A stretch of DNA of 9,979 nucleotides from CAYSHJ01 sp964589725 (GTDB taxonomy: Bacteria > Planctomycetota > Planctomycetia > Planctomycetales > Planctomycetaceae), in NCBI GenBank assembly GCA_964589725.1, contig CAZPUJ010000211.1, positions 1 to 9,979 of the forward strand. Direction: 5' to 3'. The notes beneath the pieces are model-generated. The model was given only the letters and a program-made list of their open reading frames with translations. It did no database searches and was not told where the DNA came from. Every line of letters begins with the position of its first letter. Positions within the stretch are counted from its first letter, which is position 1. Below, in pieces: positions 1 through 5,939 of this stretch. A program made the translations under genes and the position numbers.

Positions 1-1746
1 GACCTGAAGTGGGACGGCTGCAAACTGATCGCGTGTGACAACGTTCTCTTTCTGATCGGCCGCGACAGCAAACGGACCATCAAGAGCAGCCCCCTGCACG
101 GCGCTCGGGGGACAGCACGCGCCGTTCTCACGTTTCTCGAAGATTCGTGCGGTATCCGCTGGTTTCTGCCGACACCGGAAGGAGAGCTGATTCCCACGAA
201 GAAAAACATTTCGGTCGCTTCGAATCTCAACAAGACGGTGATTCCGGCCTTCGCGTATGCGGACGGACGGGCCGCTTATAGCCCGGGGTTTCTGGTGACG
301 GGCGGAGACACGCCGGCTTCCATCATCAACAACTTCCGCAACTCGATTTCCGTTCTGGCCGGAGGGTGTTACTACGATGCTGTGCCGGCCGGAAAGTATT
401 TCAAAGATCACCCCGAGTATTTTGCTCTGATCAATGCCAAGCGAACCGATGTCGGCAACCACCTCTGTTCGTCGAATCCGGAAGTCCGACAACTTCTCTT
501 GCGTTGGACACGGGAAAAGTTCGACGCAGGTTACGATCTCGTGACTCTTGGCCAAGAAGACGGCTATCAGCGCTGTCAATGCCCCGAATGCGAAAAACTC
601 GACGACTACCGCTTTCCGCTGCGCGCCGGCGAACGTTGGGAGCCCTTTCAAAATGGCACGTTAAAGAATACGCCGTGCGATCGACTGTTTCTCACTCATA
701 AGTGGGTGATCGACGAGGTGCGGAAATCCCACCCAAACCAGAAGATCCTTCTTCTCAGCTACGCCCCGACCGCCTGGCCCTCCAAGACGATCGAGTCTTT
801 CGGAGACAACGTGGTCGTCGAGATGGCCAATCAGGAGCCCGAATACATCGCAGCCTGGAAAGGAAAAGCGTCAGGGATGACCACCTACATGTGTTGGTTC
901 AACATCCAGTGCCCCATGGGCATGAACGTACACTCGACGCCGCGCGAAGTTGCCGGAAAGCTCCGCTATCTGCACGAGCAGGGTTTTATTGGGCTGTATC
1001 TTCAGGCGGAGACCTGCTGGGGATTGCAGGGGCCGATGTTTTACGAATTCGGTAAATTGATGGGAGATCCTGGTCTCGATCACGAAGCGCTGGTCAAGGA
1101 ATATTGCCACGGTGTGTATGGAAACGCGGCCGAGACGATGTTGCAGTTCTTCGATCGGCTCTATGCTCGCCTGGAGGAAGTCTTGCCGGAGGACATTCAG
1201 GTTTTCTCCGGTCGGAATTTGGGAATGCCCCGTTGGATGGGAACAACCGAGTTGTACCTGGCTCAGTATCCTCCAACGCACTTACAAGCGCTCGACGGAC
1301 TTCTGCAGCAAGCCGAACGGGAAGCCGACACGGAACGGTCCCGGGGATGGCTGCGGCTGACGCGCGACCATTTCGATTTCACCAAACTCCTGACCGAGGC
1401 CTTGATTTCCTATCGCGCGTTCCAAGCCAACGAAACGCCGGAAAACCGATTAGAGCTCAAACAACGCGTCGATGCCTTCAACGCGTATCGAATGAAGATC
1501 ATCACCTACCCCAAGAGTTACACGGACCACTGGTTTCCCGGCCATGCGCCTTTCTGCAACTGGCTCACCGCAGACGTCCAGTCAGAGATCAAGGTTTACT
1601 ATACCCCGTGGGACCAGCGCAAGCCCGAAGTGCTGAAACGCGGGGTCGAAGGTTTGGGACTCGGGTACGGCGGATCGTATTACCACAGTTACGTCCGCGA
1701 GCCGTTCACTCTGAAGATCTCTGAACCTAACAAAACGCAACCGTAA
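1..1746 (+). CDS. DUF4838 domain-containing protein (5' end missing)
   Basis: The frame is open from the first base to TAA at 1744-1746, giving 581 residues with no start inside the window; the GTG at 238 lies inside conserved sequence and is not the start. The N-terminal part seen here (GARGTARAVLTFLED, then CGIRWFLPTPEGELIP) matches the alpha-glucuronidase-like N-terminal domain that precedes DUF4838. The DUF4838 core follows, with LVTLGQEDG and a CxCPxC cluster (fragment residues 192, 194, 197), then YLQAETCWGLQGP and GDPGLDHEALVKEYCHGVYG. Family members are usually 700-800 residues, so roughly 150-200 are missing. They are generally predicted to be exported and to act on glycans, but no defined reaction is known to me. 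The Cys cluster might bind a metal or form disulphides. The neighbouring mnmE converges on this gene, so it ends its own transcription unit. The family call is confident; the substrate is unknown. Confidence 0.85.
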   Translation, partial: DLKWDGCKLIACDNVLFLIGRDSKRTIKSSPLHGARGTARAVLTFLEDSCGIRWFLPTPEGELIPTKKNISVASNLNKTVIPAFAYADGRAAYSPGFLVTGGDTPASIINNFRNSISVLAGGCYYDAVPAGKYFKDHPEYFALINAKRTDVGNHLCSSNPEVRQLLLRWTREKFDAGYDLVTLGQEDGYQRCQCPECEKLDDYRFPLRAGERWEPFQNGTLKNTPCDRLFLTHKWVIDEVRKSHPNQKILLLSYAPTAWPSKTIESFGDNVVVEMANQEPEYIAAWKGKASGMTTYMCWFNIQCPMGMNVHSTPREVAGKLRYLHEQGFIGLYLQAETCWGLQGPMFYEFGKLMGDPGLDHEALVKEYCHGVYGNAAETMLQFFDRLYARLEEVLPEDIQVFSGRNLGMPRWMGTTELYLAQYPPTHLQALDGLLQQAEREADTERSRGWLRLTRDHFDFTKLLTEALISYRAFQANETPENRLELKQRVDAFNAYRMKIITYPKSYTDHWFPGHAPFCNWLTADVQSEIKVYYTPWDQRKPEVLKRGVEGLGLGYGGSYYHSYVREPFTLKISEPNKTQP

Positions 1747-2062
1747 CGCGCGCCGCAACAACTTGCCTGCAACCGCTTCACCCGGTTGCCGAGAGGCAGG
1801 CAGCGAGAACTCGATCAGCCCCTTGACGAACGATGCATCGGGGTGGGGTGTCGTTCGCAGTCCCATTCAACGATCGACGTACGACAAGGATGAAAAAAGG
1901 CCTGTGTACGCCGATCCAACGCTCAGGGGGCGTTCCGTGCAGCATGGTGTGCGAACACCAATTTCAATCGACGCTCCACCGGATCAATTCCAAACGTTAA
2001 GTGAATTTATATTATCGGCTTACGGAAATTTAATGCGTGGCTTCTTGTGCCTATTCCGAAAC
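1747..2062. other. convergent intergenic region
   Basis: This gap lies between two genes that end facing each other. It holds one hairpin near its left end (separate entry) and an AT-rich patch at about 1998-2035, which stands out against the GC-rich surroundings. The TATTAT at 2010-2015 resembles a -10 box but has no convincing -35 and no gene ahead of it. A 36-codon frame at 1890-2000 (+) is considered under findings. No clear terminator for mnmE was seen on the minus strand. Confidence 0.6.
1764..1798 (+). terminator. hairpin after the DUF4838 gene, possible terminator
   Basis: The inverted repeat gcaaccg (1769-1775) / cggttgc (1783-1789) has a 7-base loop. The stem extends outward with tgcct (1764-1768) pairing with aggca (1794-1798) across a 4-base bulge. 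It starts 18 bases after the DUF4838 stop codon, where a terminator would be expected. No T-run follows, so it is not a canonical intrinsic terminator; it may protect the mRNA 3' end or be unrelated. Confidence 0.4.
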
Positions 2063-3550
2063 CTATTTTCCGATGCAGAACTTGCTGAAGATGCGGTCGA
2101 GCACGTCGTCGGTGTAGACCGCACCGACGATGTGGCCGAGGTGCTCCAAAGCCTCGCGCAGCTCGACGACGATCAGGTCATCTCCCACGCCGAGCGAGAC
2201 GGCATCCAGCGTTTGGCTAAGCGCGTCGCGGGCGGCCAGCAAACTGTCTTGGCAGCGAGAGGCCGTCATTCCCAGCCACTGCCGACAACCGCGCGAATCG
2301 CTCGCCAGCGTGTCGGCGATGCGGTCGCAAAGTATGTCGAGGCCGATGCCTTTACTCGCGCTGAGAGACAGACAATTCGGAACAGGGTTCATGCTAGCCC
2401 GACGCGCCAGCGAGGGATCCGACGTCACATGTTTTGAGGTTCCTGGCTGGCGCGTCGGGCTGGTGTCAAGACCGCCACCGATCAAATCCGCTTTCGTCCC
2501 AACGCGCAACACCAGCCGCGACTCACGCGACACCTCGGCAAACAATCGCTCGTCGAGCGCCAGCGACGCGGCATCGACCGACACGTCACTGCACCAGACG
2601 ATCAGGTCGGCGTGTTGCCATTGCTCGTGACGTCTCTGCTGCGCGACGGCTTCGATGCCGGTGGACGACGAATCCCAGCCGGCCGTGTCGATCAGGTCGA
2701 TGTGCAGCCGGTCTCGGTCGAGTGGCACGATGAGGTAATCGCGCGTCGTGCCGCTCGCGGCGGAGACCAAAGCCGCCGACTGACCGCACAGCGCGTTGAG
2801 CAACGAACTCTTGCCCGCGTTCGGTAGCCCAGCCAGCACGACTCGCGGACGAGTAGAACTGTTGAGCCGCCGCGAGGCCTGATCGCACAGCTCCGACAAC
2901 GACTGTCGCGCGGCCGTCACTCGACGTAGAAGTTGCTCACGCGTGACGAACTCAAGGTCTTCGTCCACGAAGTCGAGCCCCGCTTCCAACTCGGCCAGCA
3001 GATCCAGCAGATCAGCCCGCAGTTGACCGATTTGCCCGGAGATTCCGCCCGCGAGTTGTCGCAAGGCGAGTTCGAGTTCTTCGTGATCCGCGGCGTCGAT
3101 GACGCCTAACACGGCTTCGGCCTGCAGCAGGTCGAGCCGTCCCGCGAGGAACGCTCGCAGCGTGAATTCCCCCGGCCGAGCCGTTCGACAGCCCGCGCGA
3201 GTCAACTGCGTCAGAATCGCTTCCAGCAACGGCGGCGAGCTCACGAGATGCAACTCCGCCAACGGTTGCCCAGTGTAACTGCGAGATGTCGGCCACAAAC
3301 CAACATCCACCGGCAATCGCAACCCGTCGCGCAATGGAGCGTCGTCCCACGGCACATCCAGCCGCAGTCGCCACGTGCCAGGATGCCACTCCGCCCGTCG
3401 CGATCGCTCCCAGCGAGCGGCATCCGTCGGCTGGAAGTGTTCCGACACGATCCGCTTCACATCCGCACCGCTGACGCGCACGATGCCTCGACCGCCCGCT
3501 CCCGGAGCCGACGCCAAGGCCGCAATCGTGTCACCCAATTTCAAAGTCAT
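2063..3550 (-). CDS. mnmE: tRNA uridine-5-carboxymethylaminomethyl(34) synthesis GTPase MnmE
   Basis: MnmE works with MnmG in the cytoplasm to modify the wobble uridine (U34) of certain tRNAs, using a tetrahydrofolate-bound one-carbon unit and GTP hydrolysis. This 495-residue protein has the folate-binding N-terminal domain (TIAALASAPGAGGRGIVRVSG, residues 8-28), the helical-domain signature PGEFTLRAFLAGRLDLLQAE (126-145), and a G domain: G1 GLPNAGKS (241-248), G2 SGTTRD (266-271), G3 DTAG (288-291), G4 TKAD (352-355) and G5 SAS (397-399). It ends in FCIGK with the hallmark Cys492. The ATG at 3548-3550 was chosen because the family signature starts just after it; the frame stays open far upstream but only antisense to another gene. 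No good Shine-Dalgarno is visible. Oddities are Thr instead of Asn in G4 and a palindromic repeat translated as about 20-25 extra residues between G4 and G5. The usual length is about 450-460. Identity is very secure. Confidence 0.96.
   Translation of the reverse strand: MTLKLGDTIAALASAPGAGGRGIVRVSGADVKRIVSEHFQPTDAARWERSRRAEWHPGTWRLRLDVPWDDAPLRDGLRLPVDVGLWPTSRSYTGQPLAELHLVSSPPLLEAILTQLTRAGCRTARPGEFTLRAFLAGRLDLLQAEAVLGVIDAADHEELELALRQLAGGISGQIGQLRADLLDLLAELEAGLDFVDEDLEFVTREQLLRRVTAARQSLSELCDQASRRLNSSTRPRVVLAGLPNAGKSSLLNALCGQSAALVSAASGTTRDYLIVPLDRDRLHIDLIDTAGWDSSSTGIEAVAQQRRHEQWQHADLIVWCSDVSVDAASLALDERLFAEVSRESRLVLRVGTKADLIGGGLDTSPTRQPGTSKHVTSDPSLARRASMNPVPNCLSLSASKGIGLDILCDRIADTLASDSRGCRQWLGMTASRCQDSLLAARDALSQTLDAVSLGVGDDLIVVELREALEHLGHIVGAVYTDDVLDRIFSKFCIGK
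2396..2461. repeat. palindromic repeat inserted in frame in mnmE
   Basis: The arm agcccgacgcgccagc (2396-2411) is exactly reverse-complementary to gctggcgcgtcgggct (2446-2461): a perfect 16-bp stem around a 34-base loop. In the mnmE frame the arms encode SPTRQ (from residue 364) and LARRAS (381-386), and the loop encodes the residues between. It lies between the G4 and G5 motifs, in a stretch of about 41 residues that is about 20 in E. coli MnmE. I recognise SPTRQRG/LARRASEG peptides as common in planctomycete genomes, which suggests a dispersed palindromic element; only one copy is in this window. Confidence 0.8.
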
Positions 3551-3694
3551 TCGAGCACGGTAACAAATGGGGAGGGAGGGTTCGAAGCCACGGCCAAAGC
3601 CATTTCGGTCGTAGCATTGCCAGAGTGGCGGTGGATTGCTTCCATGCGGGCGCTCTAAGTCCGCTTCCCTTATCCGATTCCAGGGAGTTCGGTC
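3551..3694. promoter_or_regulatory. divergent intergenic region between mnmE and the CE15 gene
   Basis: This 144-base gap separates the start codons of two divergently transcribed genes, so it must carry both promoters or at least both 5' leaders. I found no convincing -10/-35 pair on either strand. The TTCGAA at about 3582-3587 superficially recalls a tRNA T-loop, but the flanks do not pair. Confidence 0.4.
3682..3687 (+). promoter_or_regulatory. ribosome binding site of the CE15-like gene
   Basis: AGGGAG lies 7 bases before the ATG at 3695. It supports this start, which is also followed directly by a signal-peptide-like sequence. Confidence 0.65.
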
Positions 3695-5008
3695 ATGCGT
3701 AGTCGTGGAGTTTGGTGGTGTCTGCTGTGCTTGCTCGCGGGCGCAGGCGTCTTGAGTGGAACGGCCTTTACGAGCGAATTTCCGCCGGACGATCAACTTC
3801 CTGCGCGGGCTGAGCTTCCCGATCCACTGCTGATGTTCGACGGCACGCCGGTTCGCTCGAAGGAGGATTGGATCAACAAGCGACGTCCGGAACTGAAGGC
3901 TCTCTTCGAGCATTACATGTACGGCAAAGCTCCCGCAGCGCCGGAGAAGGTCGTGGCAACGATTGTCCGAACCGACGCGAAGGCGCTGAGCGGCAAGGCC
4001 ACGTTGCGAGAGGTCACGCTGAAGTTTGGTCCGGCGTCGGCACCGCCGATCCACTTGCTGCTGATCGTGCCCAATGAGCGGAAGGGGCCGGTGCCCGTTT
4101 TCGTGGGGTTGAACTTCTGTGGCAATCACGCCGTCGTGGATGACCCACAGATCGTGATTCCGTCGCAGTGGATTTACAAGAGCTGTGCGGGCGTCGAGCA
4201 CGATCACGCGACCGAAAAGGGACGAGGGTCTCAAGCCGACGTCTGGTGCCCGGATCAGTTGGTCGAGCGCGGCTACGCGCTGGCGACGTTCTACAACGGT
4301 GACATTGATCCCGACACGGCCGAACTGACCGACGGCATTCATCCGCATTATTTGCCGAGCGGACAGCAGCAACCTGGCCCGCACGATTGGGGCACGATTC
4401 GAGCGTGGGCGTGGGGCTTGTCGCGCGCGGTTGATTATCTGGTGACGCATCCGGACATCGACAAGAGTCGCGTCTGTGCGGTTGGCCATTCGCGGCTTGG
4501 CAAGACGACGCTCGTGGCCGCAGCGTTTGACGAACGAATTGCGCTGGCCGTGCCTCATCAGTCCGGCACCGGCGGTATGGCGATGAGTCGCGACAACGAT
4601 CAGGAAACGGTGGGGCGGATCAACAGCTCGTTTCCCCACTGGTTCAACGACACGTTCCCCAAATTCGGCGGCGGCAAAGAACCGCATTTGCCGATCGACC
4701 AACACCTGCTCGTCGCGCTCGTCGCGCCGCGGCCGCTGCTCGACACGGAAGGGGATCAGGATAAGTGGGCCAACTACGACAACGCGCTCCGCTCGCTGCA
4801 AGGAGCTGACAAGGTCTACAAGTTTCTCGGCGGATGCGGACTGGTCGGCTTGGGCATTGTGCGTGGCGACGAAGCCTTCACGGACGCGAACACCGGCGAC
4901 CTCGTGCAATACCGCCGTGACGAGAAGCACGTGCTCAATCGTGACTACTGGCGACGCATCCTCGACTTCGCCGACCGAAAGCTCGGTACGGTTAAGCCAG
5001 CGCGTTGA
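3695..5008 (+). CDS. secreted glucuronoyl esterase-like protein (CE15 type)
   Basis: CE15 glucuronoyl esterases hydrolyse the ester between 4-O-methylglucuronic acid of xylan and lignin alcohols. The 437-residue protein begins with a signal peptide (basic MRSR, then hydrophobic residues to about 24), so it is exported. The alpha/beta hydrolase core shows WGTIRAWAWGLSRAVDYL (232-249), the nucleophile motif GHSRLGK (264-270, Ser266), PHQSGTGG (287-294), LPIDQH..ALVAPRPLL (332-349), and His412 in EKHVLNRDYW, all in the CE15 order. The catalytic Glu that many family members carry just before SGxGG is Gln289 here, so the triad acid is probably one of Asp350, Glu352, Asp354 or Asp356. A good ribosome binding site precedes the ATG. 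Length and architecture look complete. It stands alone on its strand, divergent from mnmE. It could also be annotated acetylxylan esterase; the fold call is secure, the exact substrate is not. Confidence 0.86.
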   Translation: MRSRGVWWCLLCLLAGAGVLSGTAFTSEFPPDDQLPARAELPDPLLMFDGTPVRSKEDWINKRRPELKALFEHYMYGKAPAAPEKVVATIVRTDAKALSGKATLREVTLKFGPASAPPIHLLLIVPNERKGPVPVFVGLNFCGNHAVVDDPQIVIPSQWIYKSCAGVEHDHATEKGRGSQADVWCPDQLVERGYALATFYNGDIDPDTAELTDGIHPHYLPSGQQQPGPHDWGTIRAWAWGLSRAVDYLVTHPDIDKSRVCAVGHSRLGKTTLVAAAFDERIALAVPHQSGTGGMAMSRDNDQETVGRINSSFPHWFNDTFPKFGGGKEPHLPIDQHLLVALVAPRPLLDTEGDQDKWANYDNALRSLQGADKVYKFLGGCGLVGLGIVRGDEAFTDANTGDLVQYRRDEKHVLNRDYWRRILDFADRKLGTVKPAR

Positions 5009-5054
5009 GCGTGACGACTCGACGTCGCTCATTTCCCGTCGCAGTCGGGAAAAC

Positions 5055-5101
5055 GAAACACGCAACACGATCGCGGATCGAGCGTTCGTGTTGCGAGTTT
5101 C
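5055..5101. repeat. inverted repeat downstream of the CE15-like gene
   Basis: Positions 5055-5070 (gaaacacgcaacacga) pair with 5086-5101 with a single mismatch (15 of 16), around a 15-base loop. It begins 46 bases after the CE15 stop codon. No T-run follows, so it is a possible terminator or mRNA-end stabiliser, or one copy of a dispersed repeat. Confidence 0.65.
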
Positions 5102-5121
5102 TGAATTCCCGTAGCCTCGGC

Positions 5122-5174
5122 CCTTGTGGCCGGCACTCCGTAGTGGACAGCATTCCGTAGCGGCCGCCACAAGG
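5122..5174. repeat. imperfect inverted repeat
   Basis: ccttgtggc (5122-5130) pairs perfectly with gccacaagg (5166-5174). Inward extension toward ccggc continues with mismatches. It lies in the gap between the 3' ends of the convergent CE15 and Gln/Pro-repeat genes, right after the previous inverted repeat. Its function is unknown; it may be repeat-element debris. Confidence 0.45.
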
Positions 5175-5211
5175 CCGGCTGCTGCCAAACACCAATACTT
5201 TGCGAACTTGT

Positions 5212-5523
5212 TTAGTAGCCGAAGAACGTCTGACGCAGCCACGCATTCTTGCGGCGTTCGACGTCCATCATCCGGTCGAACAAACCGGGACGCTGCTCTT
5301 GCTGGTAGTAGTAGGTTTCTTGCTGCGGCTGCGGCTGCGGCTGTGGCTCCAGTTGTGGTTGTGGTTGTGGTTGTGGCTGGGTGGGTTGAACCTGCGGCTG
5401 CGAATACTCCGGCCGTCCATCGTCCCAGACCATCAACAGAAACCGCCGCTCACGGGCTTCCGCCGAACTCTGCAGCGCCGCCAAACTCGCCAAAGCGACG
5501 AATCCCCAAACGAACTTACGCAT
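5212..5523 (-). CDS. small secreted protein with Gln/Pro repeats
   Basis: This is a 103-residue protein of unknown function. It has a clear signal peptide (MRKFVWGFVALASLAALQSSAEA), so about 80 mature residues would be exported. A short conserved-looking stretch (RRFLLMVWDDGRPEY, 26-40) is followed by a Gln/Pro tract built on QP dipeptides (about 42-67), a QQETYYYQQEQ linker and a C-terminal block LFDRMMDVERRKNAWLRQTFFGY. I have a general memory of similar ERRKNAWL..TFFG endings in small planctomycete proteins, unchecked. The start at 5521-5523 is supported by AAAGGT 6 bases upstream (5529-5534). The Gln/Pro tract is coded by a hexanucleotide repeat and may vary in length between strains. It faces the end of the CE15 gene and is 416 bases downstream of the large hydrolase on the same strand, probably as its own unit. 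Signal peptide, ribosome binding site and a non-random C-terminus argue that it is real. Confidence 0.75.
   Translation of the reverse strand: MRKFVWGFVALASLAALQSSAEARERRFLLMVWDDGRPEYSQPQVQPTQPQPQPQPQLEPQPQPQPQQETYYYQQEQRPGLFDRMMDVERRKNAWLRQTFFGY
5322..5380. repeat. hexanucleotide repeat tract coding for Gln-Pro
   Basis: The plus strand reads about three units of gctgcg/gctgtg, a break (gctccagtt), then about four units of gtggtt. Each six-base unit codes for Gln-Pro on the minus strand. Units differ between the two halves, so there were probably two separate expansions. Length changes in whole units would keep the frame. Confidence 0.8.
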
Positions 5524-5705
5524 GTCGTACCTTTCGTGGAATGTGGCTGTTGTGCCGATGCCTCAGCAACCCGACCCGCGGGCTGTCGCTTTTCGACAAG
5601 CAATCTTGACCGGCGGATTCCGCGGCTTCACTTGAAAGAGCTTTTCGCCAAGCACATTTTGAGGGCCGATCGGCGAACCTGAGTGTCGTAGCGGACAAAT
5701 CGAGC

Positions 5706-5730
5706 CCGCGACAAACGCTGGCTGTCGCGG
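5706..5730. repeat. perfect inverted repeat (hairpin 1 of 4)
   Basis: ccgcgaca (5706-5713) pairs with tgtcgcgg (5723-5730) around a 9-base loop. No T-run on either side. It is the farthest of the four from the hydrolase stop codon. Confidence 0.6.
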
Positions 5731-5817
5731 TCGCGCGGATTGGAGTGGAGCCGGCGAAATCGCATGTGACTTCGTCAGCGGCCCAGCGTCGGTTTCTAGT
5801 CCTCTAAACAAGCGACC

Positions 5818-5838
5818 CCGCCGACCTTGCGTCGGCGG
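5818..5838. terminator. strong GC hairpin, terminator-like (hairpin 2 of 4)
   Basis: ccgccgac (5818-5825) and gtcggcgg (5831-5838) form a perfect 8-bp GC-rich stem with a 5-base loop. The plus strand continues tttacgggttt; the minus strand continues with a broken T-stretch (gcttgttta). As the gene upstream on the minus strand is the large hydrolase, it could end that transcript about 100 bases past its stop. A repeat-element origin is equally possible. Confidence 0.5.
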
Positions 5839-5850
5839 TTTACGGGTTTC

Positions 5851-5894
5851 TGCACTACGAAGCAGTTAATTTCGAGTGGAGTTCAAGTAGTGCA
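5851..5894. repeat. perfect inverted repeat (hairpin 3 of 4)
   Basis: tgcactac (5851-5858) is the exact reverse complement of gtagtgca (5887-5894), with 28 bases between. The long AT-richer interval makes a simple terminator unlikely. It could be a protein-binding site or the ends of a small element. Confidence 0.5.
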
Positions 5895-5906
5895 AAATCT
5901 CGCAAG

Positions 5907-5927
5907 CCACTGAGACAAGCTCAGTGG
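5907..5927 (-). terminator. hairpin directly after the three-domain hydrolase gene (hairpin 4 of 4)
   Basis: ccactgag (5907-5914) and ctcagtgg (5920-5927) form a perfect 8-bp stem with loop acaag. It lies 12 bases beyond the hydrolase stop codon, where a terminator is expected. On the minus strand the stem is followed by cttgcgagattttgc, with a T-run displaced by about 10 bases, so termination would be imperfect at best. Confidence 0.5.
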
Positions 5928-5939
5928 GGGTTGCTTGAT

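Larger units (their letters stand above)
5524..5939. other. non-coding region with four inverted repeats
   Basis: These 416 bases lie between two minus-strand genes and hold no credible gene. The right half (5706-5927) carries four inverted repeats with perfect 8-bp stems, listed separately. The left half should hold the promoter and leader of the small Gln/Pro protein gene, but I see no clear promoter boxes there. Confidence 0.6.

Noticed and set aside
2010..2015. TATTAT as a promoter -10 box
   Set aside because: No fitting -35 element and no gene downstream in that direction; more likely part of an AT-rich 3' region.
1763..2437. A 224-codon plus-strand open frame running from the gap into mnmE
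   Set aside because: Most of it is antisense to the conserved C-terminal domain of MnmE, and it has no recognisable features.
3560..3660. A possible tRNA, suggested by ggttcgaagcc and gccagagtggcgg
   Set aside because: The flanks of the TTCGAA do not form a T-stem, no cloverleaf with an anticodon arm can be built, and no acceptor stem is present.
3551..5242. The mnmE frame stays open far upstream, allowing a 1059-residue protein to be read from 5242
   Set aside because: The upstream part is antisense to the CE15-like gene, shows no protein-like sequence and is Arg-rich shadow translation; the MnmE family signature starts at 3550.
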